This document shows positions 21,168 to 30,026 of a stretch of 47,099 nucleotides of DNA, one piece after another; position 1 is the first letter of the stretch; each line of letters starts with the position of its first letter. This DNA is from Methanolinea sp. UBA275 (GTDB taxonomy: Archaea; Halobacteriota; Methanomicrobia; Methanomicrobiales; Methanospirillaceae), in contig DAWU01000052.1 in NCBI GenBank assembly GCA_002506105.1, positions 1-47,099 on the forward strand. The letters run 5' to 3'. A program made the translations under genes and the position numbers. The notes below the pieces were generated by a model. That model saw only the letters and a list, made by a program, of their open reading frames with translations. It ran no database searches and was not told the DNA's origin.

Positions 21168-22275
21168 GAGGACCCGCCTCCCCCTGTTTGTTGGGGTCTT
21201 TGTGATCATGGCGCTCTCCAACGCCATCGTCCCGGTCCTCCCCTCGCTTGCATTGGGGACCACGCTGCAGGGAGCGATCTATGCTGCGTATTTTCTTGGC
21301 GCTTTTCTCTTTGTCCTGCCTGCGGGATACCTCGCCGACCGGATCGGGGAGCTCCCGCTCATCAGGGCCGGACTTCTCCTCACCTGCATCAGCGGCATCA
21401 TGCTCTCATTGTCTTCATCATCAGCGTTCATTCTCGCGGTCAGGGTCGTTGAAGGGGTGGGAGCAGGCCTCTTTGTTCCTGCATCACTTTCCCTCCTGAA
21501 TTCAGCGGAGGGGCACGAGCGGCAGAGCGGGTATTTCATGGCCCTGATGAACCTCGGCCTCCTCGTGGGTCTTCTTGGTACAGGCTGGCTGGTCCCGCGA
21601 TGGATTGGCCCATACTCGGGGATCGTGCTCTTTTCCGCGGCATCGTTCATTCCCCTGGCACTCTCGGCAGGAATGGCGCCGTTCACCTCCGGCCGCCCTG
21701 GTGTTCCTCATGAGACAGGAAAAGCTACGCTCTCCCTCCTGAAATCAGCATTTTCTTCAAGTTTCTGGCTCTGGGTATCAGCAGTGGTAATCATCGGGAT
21801 AACCGGCGCCCTTACTGCACTCCATCCTGAGTATACCAATCTACCCCCGGATATCGTGTCGCAGGAGATTGCGATGATGAATATCGCGACTATTGCCGCG
21901 GTGCTGGTCACCTCGCATGCGAAGCTCCCTCCCGTCCCGACGATCAGGGCGGCGGCAGTCGCCATGGCAGCAGGTGTAGTCGTCACATTCTTCTCGGTAT
22001 GGGGCTTTTTGATCATCGGGTGGATGGCCGGGATGGTGATGATCGCGCAGCTTGCATATCTTGCGGGAATCAGTGCCCGCCAGGGAGTGTTGATGGGCCT
22101 TTTCAACACGGCAAGTTACGGCGGTATGACGCTTCTTCCATTCTTCGCCGGGCTGATCGCGGAGGTGGCGGGATTTCCTGCAGCGTTTGCCGCACTCGCC
22201 GCATCCTCTCTTCTGGTCGCCGCGACCATAGGTCGCTGCACGTGCAGGGTTTTCGTTCCCGCAATCACCCAATAA
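21166..22275 (+). CDS. Major facilitator superfamily transporter, 369 aa
   Basis: A strongly hydrophobic protein with about 11-12 membrane segments, a first-half motif YLADRIGELPLIRAGL (the loop 2-3 MFS signature region) and the GAGLFVPASLSLLN segment. It is a drug- or metabolite-proton exporter type carrier; substrate unknown. Its ATG lies at the edge of attR. Before integration it would have overlapped the aCPSF1 stop as ATGA, so it was the downstream gene of that operon. It must now be transcribed from a promoter inside the element's right end (AT-rich 21121-21150) or be silent. Confidence 0.85.
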   Translation: MRTRLPLFVGVFVIMALSNAIVPVLPSLALGTTLQGAIYAAYFLGAFLFVLPAGYLADRIGELPLIRAGLLLTCISGIMLSLSSSSAFILAVRVVEGVGAGLFVPASLSLLNSAEGHERQSGYFMALMNLGLLVGLLGTGWLVPRWIGPYSGIVLFSAASFIPLALSAGMAPFTSGRPGVPHETGKATLSLLKSAFSSSFWLWVSAVVIIGITGALTALHPEYTNLPPDIVSQEIAMMNIATIAAVLVTSHAKLPPVPTIRAAAVAMAAGVVVTFFSVWGFLIIGWMAGMVMIAQLAYLAGISARQGVLMGLFNTASYGGMTLLPFFAGLIAEVAGFPAAFAALAASSLLVAATIGRCTCRVFVPAITQ

Positions 22276-22351
22276 CACTCCCGGTGCGGAACCGTGGGTG
22301 TTTCTGCCAATGAAGTGGACACCAGGCTGCCAGAGACCTTCAGCAGGAACG

Positions 22352-23167
22352 TTATTCTGAGCTTCCCGGCCGGGGAATGAAGAGTGAGACCGCAAACCCG
22401 ATAGTCGCGAGGAGTATTATTGTCGCACCTGATGGGATATCGAGGAGATACGAGAGCCACAGGCCCCCCGTTGAGAATACCAGCCCGAGCAGAACAGAGA
22501 CAACCATCATCGACCAAAGCCTTGTGGTGAATTTCCGGGCTGTCGCTGCAGGAAGCGTGAGAAGTGCAATCACGAGAATAATCCCGACCACCCTGATCAG
22601 CATAACCACGGTAATCGCGATAAGCACGAGGAGCACAAGGGAGAGCCGGGTTACCGGGAGATTCATCACGCGGGCATATTCCTCATCGAATGTGACAGCC
22701 TGCAACTGGGTAAAGAGAAGCGCGACAACCGCGACGATCACCACAGACACACCCCCCATCAGGGCGAGATCCGAGGCGGGTACAAGGAGGATATTCCCGA
22801 AAAGGTATCCAAAGAGATCAGGAGCGTATCCGGGAACCAGGCTGATGCAGACGATCCCGATCGCCATCCCCGCAGCCCAGACCGCACCCACCAGGGTATC
22901 AAGGTTCTGGGATGTCTTCTCCTTCAGGATCCCGATACCGAGAGCAACAAGGATCGTGAACGCGAATGCCCCGGTGATGGGATTCACTCCCGCAAGGTAC
23001 CCAAGTCCCACACCACCAAAGGCCGCATGGGAGATACCCCCGGATATTGAGACCATCTTTTTCACGACGACATAACTTCCGATGATCCCGCACACGATAC
23101 TCGCGAACACCGCTGCCAGAAGGGCGTTCTGGAAGAAGCTGTATCCCAGGATCCCGGCTTCCATCAT
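22352..23167 (-). CDS. Zinc/manganese ABC transporter permease
   Basis: A 271-residue permease of the ABC-3 (ZnuB/MntB) family with about 8 membrane helices. The family markers VVKKMVSISGGISHAAFGGVGLGY and LTLPAATARKF are evident. It overlaps the ATPase gene by 4 bases and is third in the operon after the binding protein and ATPase. It forms the channel for Zn or Mn uptake. The exact metal cannot be told from this sequence. Confidence 0.9.
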   Translation of the reverse strand: MMEAGILGYSFFQNALLAAVFASIVCGIIGSYVVVKKMVSISGGISHAAFGGVGLGYLAGVNPITGAFAFTILVALGIGILKEKTSQNLDTLVGAVWAAGMAIGIVCISLVPGYAPDLFGYLFGNILLVPASDLALMGGVSVVIVAVVALLFTQLQAVTFDEEYARVMNLPVTRLSLVLLVLIAITVVMLIRVVGIILVIALLTLPAATARKFTTRLWSMMVVSVLLGLVFSTGGLWLSYLLDIPSGATIILLATIGFAVSLFIPRPGSSE

Positions 23168-23934
23168 GGCCCCACCCTTCCCTGATGCTCCTTAAGAACA
23201 CGGTGGGGCAGTCCATGGGCGATGAGATCCACGGGGCAATGGTAGGTGGCGGCGATCATATCCTCGGTGATCTCATTCGTGTCATGGGTGTGAAGCGTCT
23301 GGTTCAGGCACGCGACCTTTGTCACATGAGTCGAGATCACCCCGATATCATGGCTCACCAGAAGGATAGTCATCGATCGCTTCAGATCCTGAAGGATGTC
23401 GAAGAACTGGACTTCAGAGGGGGTATCAACGTATACCGTCGGTTCATCAAGAACGAGGAGCCGGGGTCTTCCCACGAGCGCCCTGGCGAGAATGACACGT
23501 TGTTGCTCCCCACCGGACAGGTTCAAAAGGGATCGCTCAGAGAATCGCGCGAGATCGAGTTGATCCAGTACCTCGTCTGTAACCTTGCGGTCCTCAGTCC
23601 GGTACCTTCTTGTCGCCCCGTGGAGATGGGAGAGCCGGCCCGAGAGGACCATCTCCCTGACAGTGATGGGGTACCGGAAATCGAATGTCCGGAACTGGGG
23701 GACGTATCCTGCCTGGCACCGGCCAATTTCAGGGGGATTGCCGAAGATTCTGACCTCCCCCCGGGTCGCGGGGAGGAGGCCGAGAATGATCTTGAGGAGC
23801 GTGGTCTTTCCTCCTCCGTTTGGCCCGATGATTGCATACATGTCTCCCTGGTGCACAGAAAGAGATACCTGGTCAAGGATGAGATTCCCATTCTGCCTGT
23901 ACGACACCTCCTTCACATCAACGGCCGGGATCAT
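23164..23934 (-). CDS. Zinc/manganese ABC transporter ATPase
   Basis: An ABC ATPase of 256 aa with Walker A GPNGGGKTT, Q-loop GYVPQFRTFDF, signature LSGGEQQR and Walker B LLVLDEPTVYVD followed by a switch His (SHDIG). It energises metal import together with the permease and lipoprotein. It overlaps both neighbours by 4 bases. The C-terminal tail with HTHDTNEITED and ATYHCPVD has scattered His residues, which might touch metal. Confidence 0.92.
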   Translation of the reverse strand: MIPAVDVKEVSYRQNGNLILDQVSLSVHQGDMYAIIGPNGGGKTTLLKIILGLLPATRGEVRIFGNPPEIGRCQAGYVPQFRTFDFRYPITVREMVLSGRLSHLHGATRRYRTEDRKVTDEVLDQLDLARFSERSLLNLSGGEQQRVILARALVGRPRLLVLDEPTVYVDTPSEVQFFDILQDLKRSMTILLVSHDIGVISTHVTKVACLNQTLHTHDTNEITEDMIAATYHCPVDLIAHGLPHRVLKEHQGRVGP

Positions 23935-24887
23935 GGTGCGACCCCACGGGAAGCACTTCGGTAGCTTCTGGCAATTTCAGCGGCAACATCCCTGATATTC
24001 TCAAGAACATCAGGTGCAAGGGGATCCAGAAGCACCACCGCACCATTGATCTCCTCTGCTATCACCCCGCTCTCCCGTGTGGAATGCTGCGGATCGGCAA
24101 AGACAACCATTAATCCCTTCTCCCTGGCGAACTCTACCAGCGTCGTCAAATGCCTGATTCCAGGCTCTGTACCCCCATCCTCTACTGCAACCTGTTCGAG
24201 GTTGTACTCCCGGGCAAAGTATCCCCATGCCGGGTGGTACACGATAAACGAACGCCCTTCCATCTCTGAAAACATGGCCTTGATAGCCGCATCGGTGGTA
24301 TTCACCTTTGCGAGGTAAGAATCCTTCCCGCGGGCATACTCTTCCCGGTGGGATGGATCTGCCATCGAGAGACCTGCCTCGATGTTCGCAGCCATGATCC
24401 GGAGGTTTGACGGCGCGAGCCAGATGTGGGGATCGGTCCCGTGGTGATCAGGGTCCACGCTGTCATCTCCAGCCCACGGATCATCACCATGGATCAGGAG
24501 AACTCCGGCAGAAGTGTCGACAATCTGGATTTTCGGGTTCAGTTCCCGTACTCTTTCCAGCAGGTTGTCCTCGAAAGGGAGAAGTCCCGGCCCGATCCTG
24601 AGATACATGTCTGACCTTGAAAGCTCGAGCAGCTGGCTTGTTGCGGGTTCATAGGTATGGGGCTCCACCCCTGGAGGCACCACCACGGTCACACATACCC
24701 TCTCGCCGCCGATTTCCCTGGCAATTTCCGCCTGGGGAAGAACCGTGACTGCCACATTGAGTCGGGAGTCATTGTGCGGCTCCTGGTGTATGCATCCCAT
24801 CGCACACGCCCCCACAAGGAAAAGCATACAGAACAGGGCTCCGGGAATTCCCACTGCCACGCGATTCAACCGGGCTCCTTGACGCAT
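23931..24887 (-). CDS. Metal-binding lipoprotein of ABC transporter (ZnuA-like)
   Basis: A cluster A-I solute-binding protein of 318 aa. The N-terminal signal ends in a lipobox-like LVGAC. Metal ligands of the family are visible: VEPHTYEP, a DHHGTDPHIWL segment (His), VYHPAWGYF and FADPQHS with the final Asp/Glu. A short acidic-His loop precedes the DPHIWL motif, as in zinc-binding members. It lies 12 bases after the regulator gene and is first among the transport genes. Zinc is the more likely cargo, judged from the His-containing loop. Confidence 0.9.
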   Translation of the reverse strand: MRQGARLNRVAVGIPGALFCMLFLVGACAMGCIHQEPHNDSRLNVAVTVLPQAEIAREIGGERVCVTVVVPPGVEPHTYEPATSQLLELSRSDMYLRIGPGLLPFEDNLLERVRELNPKIQIVDTSAGVLLIHGDDPWAGDDSVDPDHHGTDPHIWLAPSNLRIMAANIEAGLSMADPSHREEYARGKDSYLAKVNTTDAAIKAMFSEMEGRSFIVYHPAWGYFAREYNLEQVAVEDGGTEPGIRHLTTLVEFAREKGLMVVFADPQHSTRESGVIAEEINGAVVLLDPLAPDVLENIRDVAAEIARSYRSASRGVAP

Positions 24888-24899
24888 TTTGGTACCCCT

Positions 24900-25346
24900 T
24901 CAAACTTTTTCGTCCCCATGTTCTTCCCCGCAACAGCCGTATTCGTGGCTGATAGACCCGCATATCCCCCTGGTGGGATGCCCAAGTGAATGACACATCC
25001 TGTTAATTGCATCCCTCGAGACGTATGATTCGAACCGTTCCACCTCCCTGCATGCCTCCTCACCCGAAAGGCCGTAGTGAGTAAGGATGAGCCCCAGGAT
25101 CCGGTGGCGCCTGACCAGGAACTCCGCGCATTCACTCCCTTCCTCGGTGAGTGTCACACCAAGGTATGGCTGGTGGACAACGAGGCCGCACCTTGCAAGT
25201 TCATTGACAGCCTTGGTGACGGTGGATGGATCTACTCTAAAATATGCCGCAATCTCGCCTGTACGGGAACTGCGGTTTTTTCCATGGAGGAACTTCAAGT
25301 ATGCCACTTTGCGTGGAGAGAGTGCAAGGACCTCGCATGGCTCCAT
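24900..25346 (-). CDS. DtxR/MntR-family metal-dependent regulator, 148 aa
   Basis: The N-terminal winged helix (RKVAYLKFLHGK, then RTGEIAAYFRVDPSTVTKAVNELA) is followed by the dimer and metal-binding region (RRHRILGLILTHYGLSGEEACREVERFE) typical of DtxR/MntR. The SH3 domain is absent. Instead there is a C-terminal Cys/His-rich tail (HSLGHPTRGICGSISHEYGCCGEEHG). It is the first gene of the znu-type operon and probably represses it when metal is plentiful. The extra cysteines suggest a second metal site. Confidence 0.85.
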   Translation of the reverse strand: MEPCEVLALSPRKVAYLKFLHGKNRSSRTGEIAAYFRVDPSTVTKAVNELARCGLVVHQPYLGVTLTEEGSECAEFLVRRHRILGLILTHYGLSGEEACREVERFESYVSRDAINRMCHSLGHPTRGICGSISHEYGCCGEEHGDEKV

Positions 25347-25412
25347 GCAGTATAGGTACGCGTTCCTGGAAGAAAAATTATTGGGGGGGTACCAAATATG
25401 TTCCCGACCCGC

Positions 25413-27593
25413 TCACTGCTTCATCATGGACGGAAGGGACGCTGTCGCATTTCCCAGGAGATTCGGCACCTGGAAGCGTGGTGCCGTGGTGTTCAACGAG
25501 CGAGTGTTGATCGAGGGGATCACCAGTATCACGGTCTGGTTCTCTGAAGGATATGCCTTGACCGGGCCGGAGTAGAGCAGGAACCCGCCGTCCTTCACAC
25601 GGATGGTATTGAACGGGGTGCCCGTGACATACACAGGAACCGTGAGCGTTCCATTCTGGATGGTCCCCTGGAGTACATTATCAAGGTAGATCTGGGCCCC
25701 CTCAAGGTCGCATTGTATCATAATGTACCCAATGCTACCCCCTATCGCTGCATGAGTGGCATTCACCATGTCAACCTCTTCAAAAGTGGCACTGGAATGT
25801 TCGTTGGCAACCGCCAGGCGGACGGTATAGAGCCCCGGATTTTCATACACATGGACTGGCGATGGATCCGCGGAGAAGGTGCCGTCCCCGAAGTCCCAGG
25901 TCCATGAATCGGGGTTGCCATTGGAGAGATCCGTGAACTGGACCGTGAGCGGTACCTGACCTGATGTCACGTTCGCTGAAAAATTGGCCACGAGTGGATC
26001 ACGCAGTCTGACTGAAATGAAGTCATCCTTGTGTGAGGTATTGCATCCGCCCCCTCCGCACACGTCAAGGATTACCGTGTATGTCCCGGCCATTTCGTAG
26101 ACATGCACGGGGGAAGCATCTTCCGAGGCGGTCCCGTCTCCGAAGTCCCAGTGTACTGCACTTACCTCTCCCCTGGACTGATCCTGGAACTCAACCGCAA
26201 GCGGTGCATACCCTTCGGTCACGTTTGATGAGAAATATGCCAGGGGTGGCGGAATTTCAGAGAATGTACCGCTCAGAACGTGATTTTCAGAAACAGAGGC
26301 AAAGCTGACGACAGAAGACGGCTCCTGCGATACCCCATCTATCCAGACACCATCGACGCGGTACCCCGGATTGGGAGTGAAATAGAACTCGGCATCCTCC
26401 CCTTCCATGACCTCCACGCTCCCTGACGGGTACACGGATCCATAAGGCCCCGCGGATACGCTGATCACGTACGTGCGGGGTTTCTCAAGGTGAATCGCGG
26501 GAAGTGTGAGGGTCTGGCCGGCAATCACCGACATGAAGCCCTCCCAGGAATATCCGTCACTGGTGGACATGCGTAAGAGGTGAATACCTCCTTCGAGGGT
26601 GATACATGCAGGAGTCATCCCCTCTTCCTTTCCATCCACGATGATCAGGGCTCCCTCCGGAATGGAATCGATGCAGAGCGCCCCGCGGGTTGCCACTGGT
26701 GTATCTCTGCCAGCGCCGCTGTCCGGTTCATCACCATCGATCCCGGGTGACGGGGTGGGAACTGGCGTCGTCTCCCCACCGGGGGACCAGGGTGCAACCG
26801 AGGTCGTTGTGGCTGTGGGGAGAACGACCGTCGGAGTTGTGGTGAACTGTGGCGTACCCGAAGGGACTGGTTCTGTCGGGATCACAGATGTCGGAAGAGG
26901 TGTTGTGATTGGAGGAGGTGTGGAGGTTGGGACTACTACCGTGGGAACCGTGGTGAACAGGGGTGTAATCGGTGGTATGGGTTCAGTCGGGATCACAAAC
27001 GTTGGGAGGGATGTTGTGATTGGGGGAAGCGTGGAAGTTGGGACCACCACCGTGGGAATCGTAGTGATCGGTGTCGTTGACGGGACTGGTGGTGTGGGTA
27101 CACCCGATTCACCCGGCGATATAGGGCTTTGCATGACAGTAAGGGTCCCGTTTCTCCCGGGGAGCGAGTAGAATACACCTCCTTCATCTTTCGTCCCAAG
27201 GACCCTGACCTGAACCACGCTCGTTCCGGGGCTGTCACCCCTCAATGTCAGGGTTGCAAGGAGCACTTCCTTGTCACCGGGATTGATCCGCTTTCCCGTA
27301 TCCACGGCTTTCAAAGTGACAGAATCAGAAGGAACTCCGCTCTTGCTGTTCAATCCTGCCCATGACGGGAACCTGACTGCGGTGATCTCACCGATGGCCG
27401 GATCCAGGAGAAGCACCTGGATCTCAAATTCCGAAAGTCCCTGAGATACCTGGTCAAGGATGATCGCGCTCTCTCCCGTTTGACCGGGAGCCCCGATAAT
27501 GCAGGGAACTGCCCGCACATCGGAACCTGTTACCTGCCCGCATACTACCAGGGTCAGAAGCAGGAATACTGCCCCGGCACACACTCTGCACAC
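25413..27593 (-). CDS. Secreted multidomain surface protein with PEGA and PKD domains
   Basis: Order: hydrophobic signal (residues 5-20), cohesin-like beta domain (about 28-150), Thr/Pro-rich linker with a tandem repeat of about 38 residues (TVVVPTST..PPITT..P twice), PEGA-type domain (CIDSIPEGALIIVDG), a bacterial-repeat/Big-like domain (GPYGSVYPSG..AEFYFTPNPGYRVDG), two PKD domains (VHWDFGDGT and WTWDFGDGT), a second PEGA-like end, and no C-terminal membrane anchor. It is probably a cell-surface adhesin or matrix protein. It opens on GTG just after an in-frame TAG, and the signal has almost no positive N-region, so the 5' end may carry a frameshift or use another start. Confidence 0.75.
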   Translation of the reverse strand: MCRVCAGAVFLLLTLVVCGQVTGSDVRAVPCIIGAPGQTGESAIILDQVSQGLSEFEIQVLLLDPAIGEITAVRFPSWAGLNSKSGVPSDSVTLKAVDTGKRINPGDKEVLLATLTLRGDSPGTSVVQVRVLGTKDEGGVFYSLPGRNGTLTVMQSPISPGESGVPTPPVPSTTPITTIPTVVVPTSTLPPITTSLPTFVIPTEPIPPITPLFTTVPTVVVPTSTPPPITTPLPTSVIPTEPVPSGTPQFTTTPTVVLPTATTTSVAPWSPGGETTPVPTPSPGIDGDEPDSGAGRDTPVATRGALCIDSIPEGALIIVDGKEEGMTPACITLEGGIHLLRMSTSDGYSWEGFMSVIAGQTLTLPAIHLEKPRTYVISVSAGPYGSVYPSGSVEVMEGEDAEFYFTPNPGYRVDGVWIDGVSQEPSSVVSFASVSENHVLSGTFSEIPPPLAYFSSNVTEGYAPLAVEFQDQSRGEVSAVHWDFGDGTASEDASPVHVYEMAGTYTVILDVCGGGGCNTSHKDDFISVRLRDPLVANFSANVTSGQVPLTVQFTDLSNGNPDSWTWDFGDGTFSADPSPVHVYENPGLYTVRLAVANEHSSATFEEVDMVNATHAAIGGSIGYIMIQCDLEGAQIYLDNVLQGTIQNGTLTVPVYVTGTPFNTIRVKDGGFLLYSGPVKAYPSENQTVILVIPSINTRSLNTTAPRFQVPNLLGNATASLPSMMKQ

Positions 27594-27770
27594 GCTCTAT
27601 TCGTCTCCCTCCATGCACTCTGCATGATACTTCCTCCACCACTCCGAATGTTCCGGGATCTCCTCCCCTTGAGATCGCTTCCTGGAATTTCCGCGGAATA
27701 ATGGTATATTTTCCGATAATCTCTCCGGGTATTTATAATATCTCCTCAAACGGGGAGAGAATAGATGAGA

Positions 27771-28763
27771 TTACCACCACTGGTGAGTGAGGTGTCCCCT
27801 GGCCGCGGGGGTCGCCTCCCTACCCTGGGGTGTCCGCTTGATGAATCCTGCCTGGATAAGGTACGGTTCATGTACCTCCTCGATAGTCCGCGTATCCTCA
27901 CCCACCGCGATCGCAATGGTCTTGACTCCCACGGGTCCTCCCCCGAACTCCTGCACGATCACCTTGATGATCCGCCGGTCGAGTTCGTCAAGTCCCATGG
28001 CGTCCACTCCGAGCATGGAGAGCGCACGGTCAGCGACTTCGCGGTTCACGAGTCCGCCACCCCGTACCAGGGCATAATCCCCCACCCTCCTGAGGAGACG
28101 GTTTGCGATGCGGGGTGTCCCCCTGCTCCTCCCTGCGATCTCCATGCAACCCTCCGGGAGGATCGGGATCTTCATGATTGCAGCGCTCCGCGCCACGATC
28201 ATCGCAAGCTCCTCCGGGCTGTAGAGGTTCAGCCGCGTGACCAGCCCGAAACGATCGCGGAATGGCGATCCGAGCAGGCCTATGCGGGTTGTTGCCCCGA
28301 CGAGCGTAAACGGTTCAAGGGTCAGCTTGATCGACCGGGCGCTCGGGCCCTCCCCTATCATCACATCTATCGAAAAATCCTCCATGGCGGGATAGAGGAT
28401 CTCCTCGATCACGGTATGGAGCCGGTGGATTTCGTCTATGAAAAGGACATCGCCCCGCTTGAGGAGCGTGAGGAGTGCAGCCAGATCGCCCGGCTTCTCG
28501 AGCACCGGTCCGCTGGTGGAATGGAATGCCGATCCCATCTCCCGGGCGATGATGTGGGCAAGGGTGGTCTTCCCGAGCCCGGGGGGACCGGAGAAGAGAG
28601 TATGATCGAGAGGTTCCCCCCTCGCTCTGGCCGCTTCAATGGCGATGCGGAGTGTCTCCTTTATCCCCTCCTGCCCGATGAAGTCCGAGAACCTGTCCGG
28701 CCGGATCGCCGGATCATCCACCTCTGATTCGCACGGATTCGGTGAAATCACGTCCTCTTCCAC
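27771..28763 (-). CDS. ruvB: Holliday junction branch migration ATPase RuvB
   Basis: The 330-aa product has Walker A SGPPGLGKTT (59-67), Walker B DVLFIDEIHRL (Asp 110, Glu 111), sensor and arginine-finger region (GATTRIGLLGSPFRDRFG), and the C-terminal winged helix ending with EPYLIQAGFIKRTPQGR. These are hallmark RuvB features. It drives branch migration with RuvA. It lies 7 bases after ruvA in a ruvC-ruvA-ruvB operon. These genes are bacterial in origin and in archaea occur mainly in Methanomicrobiales-type genomes. Confidence 0.95.
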   Translation of the reverse strand: MEEDVISPNPCESEVDDPAIRPDRFSDFIGQEGIKETLRIAIEAARARGEPLDHTLFSGPPGLGKTTLAHIIAREMGSAFHSTSGPVLEKPGDLAALLTLLKRGDVLFIDEIHRLHTVIEEILYPAMEDFSIDVMIGEGPSARSIKLTLEPFTLVGATTRIGLLGSPFRDRFGLVTRLNLYSPEELAMIVARSAAIMKIPILPEGCMEIAGRSRGTPRIANRLLRRVGDYALVRGGGLVNREVADRALSMLGVDAMGLDELDRRIIKVIVQEFGGGPVGVKTIAIAVGEDTRTIEEVHEPYLIQAGFIKRTPQGREATPAARGHLTHQWW

Positions 28764-28770
28764 GGGAGAA

Positions 28771-29367
28771 TCACCGCTCCCTCATCCTAATCAGGGCCGC
28801 CTTGATCACATCCTGCACCGTGGGCTTTGACATCCCCGAGATGACTGCCGAGACCGCATCCCTCGATTCCCTGGCCGAGAATCCGAGTGCCAGGAGAGCA
28901 CTCTCGGCATCATTCCTGAGGGGATCGGCACCCGGCACTTTTCCATCGAGGAGGTGGGCGGATCTCTTCTTCATCTTGTCCCTCAGTTCCAGGATGATGC
29001 GCCCGGCATTCTTTGACCCCACCCCGGAGACCCTGGTCAGGGATTTCTCGTCTCCCCCGATGACCGCGGCGGCAAGATCGGATACCGTCATCTGCGAAAG
29101 GATGGTGGTTGCAAGGGCGGGACCGACCCTGTTGACGGTGATGAGCATGCGGAACATCTCGAGCTCCCCCGGAGCAAGGAATCCGTAGAGTACAACCGAG
29201 TCCTCTCTTGCCACGAGGTGGGTGAAGAGAACGACCTCGCCCGGGGCTGATGCGGCTTCGCGGGCAAGCGGGAGCGGCATGAAGACCTGGAACCCTACGT
29301 TTCCGGCTTCGAGGATCACGAATCCCTCCCCGCTTCCCACGATGCGGCCACGGAGACGTGAGATCAT
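28771..29367 (-). CDS. ruvA: Holliday junction DNA-binding protein RuvA
   Basis: The 198-aa product starts MISRLRGRIVG (OB-fold domain I), has HhH segments (MLITVNRVGPALATTILS and LTRVSGVGSKNAGRIILELRDK) for junction binding and a C-terminal UBA-like domain III (AESALLALGFSARES..AVSA) that contacts RuvB. ATG 29367 overlaps the ruvC stop as ATGA, which decides against the longer frame starting at 29397. It forms the tetrameric junction-recognition platform. Confidence 0.95.
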   Translation of the reverse strand: MISRLRGRIVGSGEGFVILEAGNVGFQVFMPLPLAREAASAPGEVVLFTHLVAREDSVVLYGFLAPGELEMFRMLITVNRVGPALATTILSQMTVSDLAAAVIGGDEKSLTRVSGVGSKNAGRIILELRDKMKKRSAHLLDGKVPGADPLRNDAESALLALGFSARESRDAVSAVISGMSKPTVQDVIKAALIRMRER

Positions 29368-29846
29368 CGGGAATTCCTCGCCGTGTACACGTGGCAAAGC
29401 GCGATCGAGAGGCCATCGGCAACGTCATCCGGCTTCGGTATTTCCGGCAGCGAGAGGAGACGGGTGATCATCTGCTGGACCTGTTTCTTATCTGCCCTCC
29501 CTGAACCGGTGACCGCCTGTTTGACCTGGTTGGGGGTGTATTCGATCACCGGGATGCCTTTCTCCCTTGCTGCGAGCATGATCACGCCCCTCACCTCGGC
29601 AACCCCGAGCGCCGAGGTCACATTCCGGGAGAAGAAGAGCTTTTCCATTGCCATGCATTCCGGGGCATACTCAAGGAGGAGAGCAGACACTGCATCGTAA
29701 ATGACGCCAAGGCGTTCGGGTGTTTCTCCCTGGGATGGAGAGGTGCGGATACATGAGTAGGTAAGGGGGATCACGTTGCCATCCCGCTGCGCGAGGATCC
29801 CGTATCCTACCGTTGCAAGTCCCGGATCAATTCCAATCACAATCAT
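29364..29846 (-). CDS. ruvC: Holliday junction resolvase RuvC
   Basis: The 160-aa product has the RNase H-like fold: VIGIDPGLATVGYGI (Asp 7), an acidic EKLFFSRN segment (Glu 69 region), VKQAVTGSGRADKKQVQQM, and the closing PDDVADGLSIALCH with the last catalytic Asp residues. It cuts Holliday junctions symmetrically. It is first in the ruvCAB operon. Archaea normally use Hjc, so finding RuvC in an archaeon points to ancient transfer from bacteria. Confidence 0.93.
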   Translation of the reverse strand: MIVIGIDPGLATVGYGILAQRDGNVIPLTYSCIRTSPSQGETPERLGVIYDAVSALLLEYAPECMAMEKLFFSRNVTSALGVAEVRGVIMLAAREKGIPVIEYTPNQVKQAVTGSGRADKKQVQQMITRLLSLPEIPKPDDVADGLSIALCHVYTARNSR

Positions 29847-30026
29847 GGTGCTTGAAAAGCAAGGAAAATCATTTTTTTATTCATTCTATCAGGGAATGCA
29901 CCAGTTATATCTTTCTATTGCCCTGTGAAAGAGAGGCGGGAGAGTCATGGGGAATACCGTTGCAAGGTTGTCTCCCTATTCCAAAAGGCCTATGAATGCA
30001 TTCCCAGTGAGACCTTCAGAGATCAT

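Noticed and set aside
27604..27610. In-frame TAG before the surface protein GTG read as pyrrolysine
   Set aside because: No pyrrolysine machinery is visible, and the position lies before the signal peptide. A start or frameshift problem is the simpler reading.
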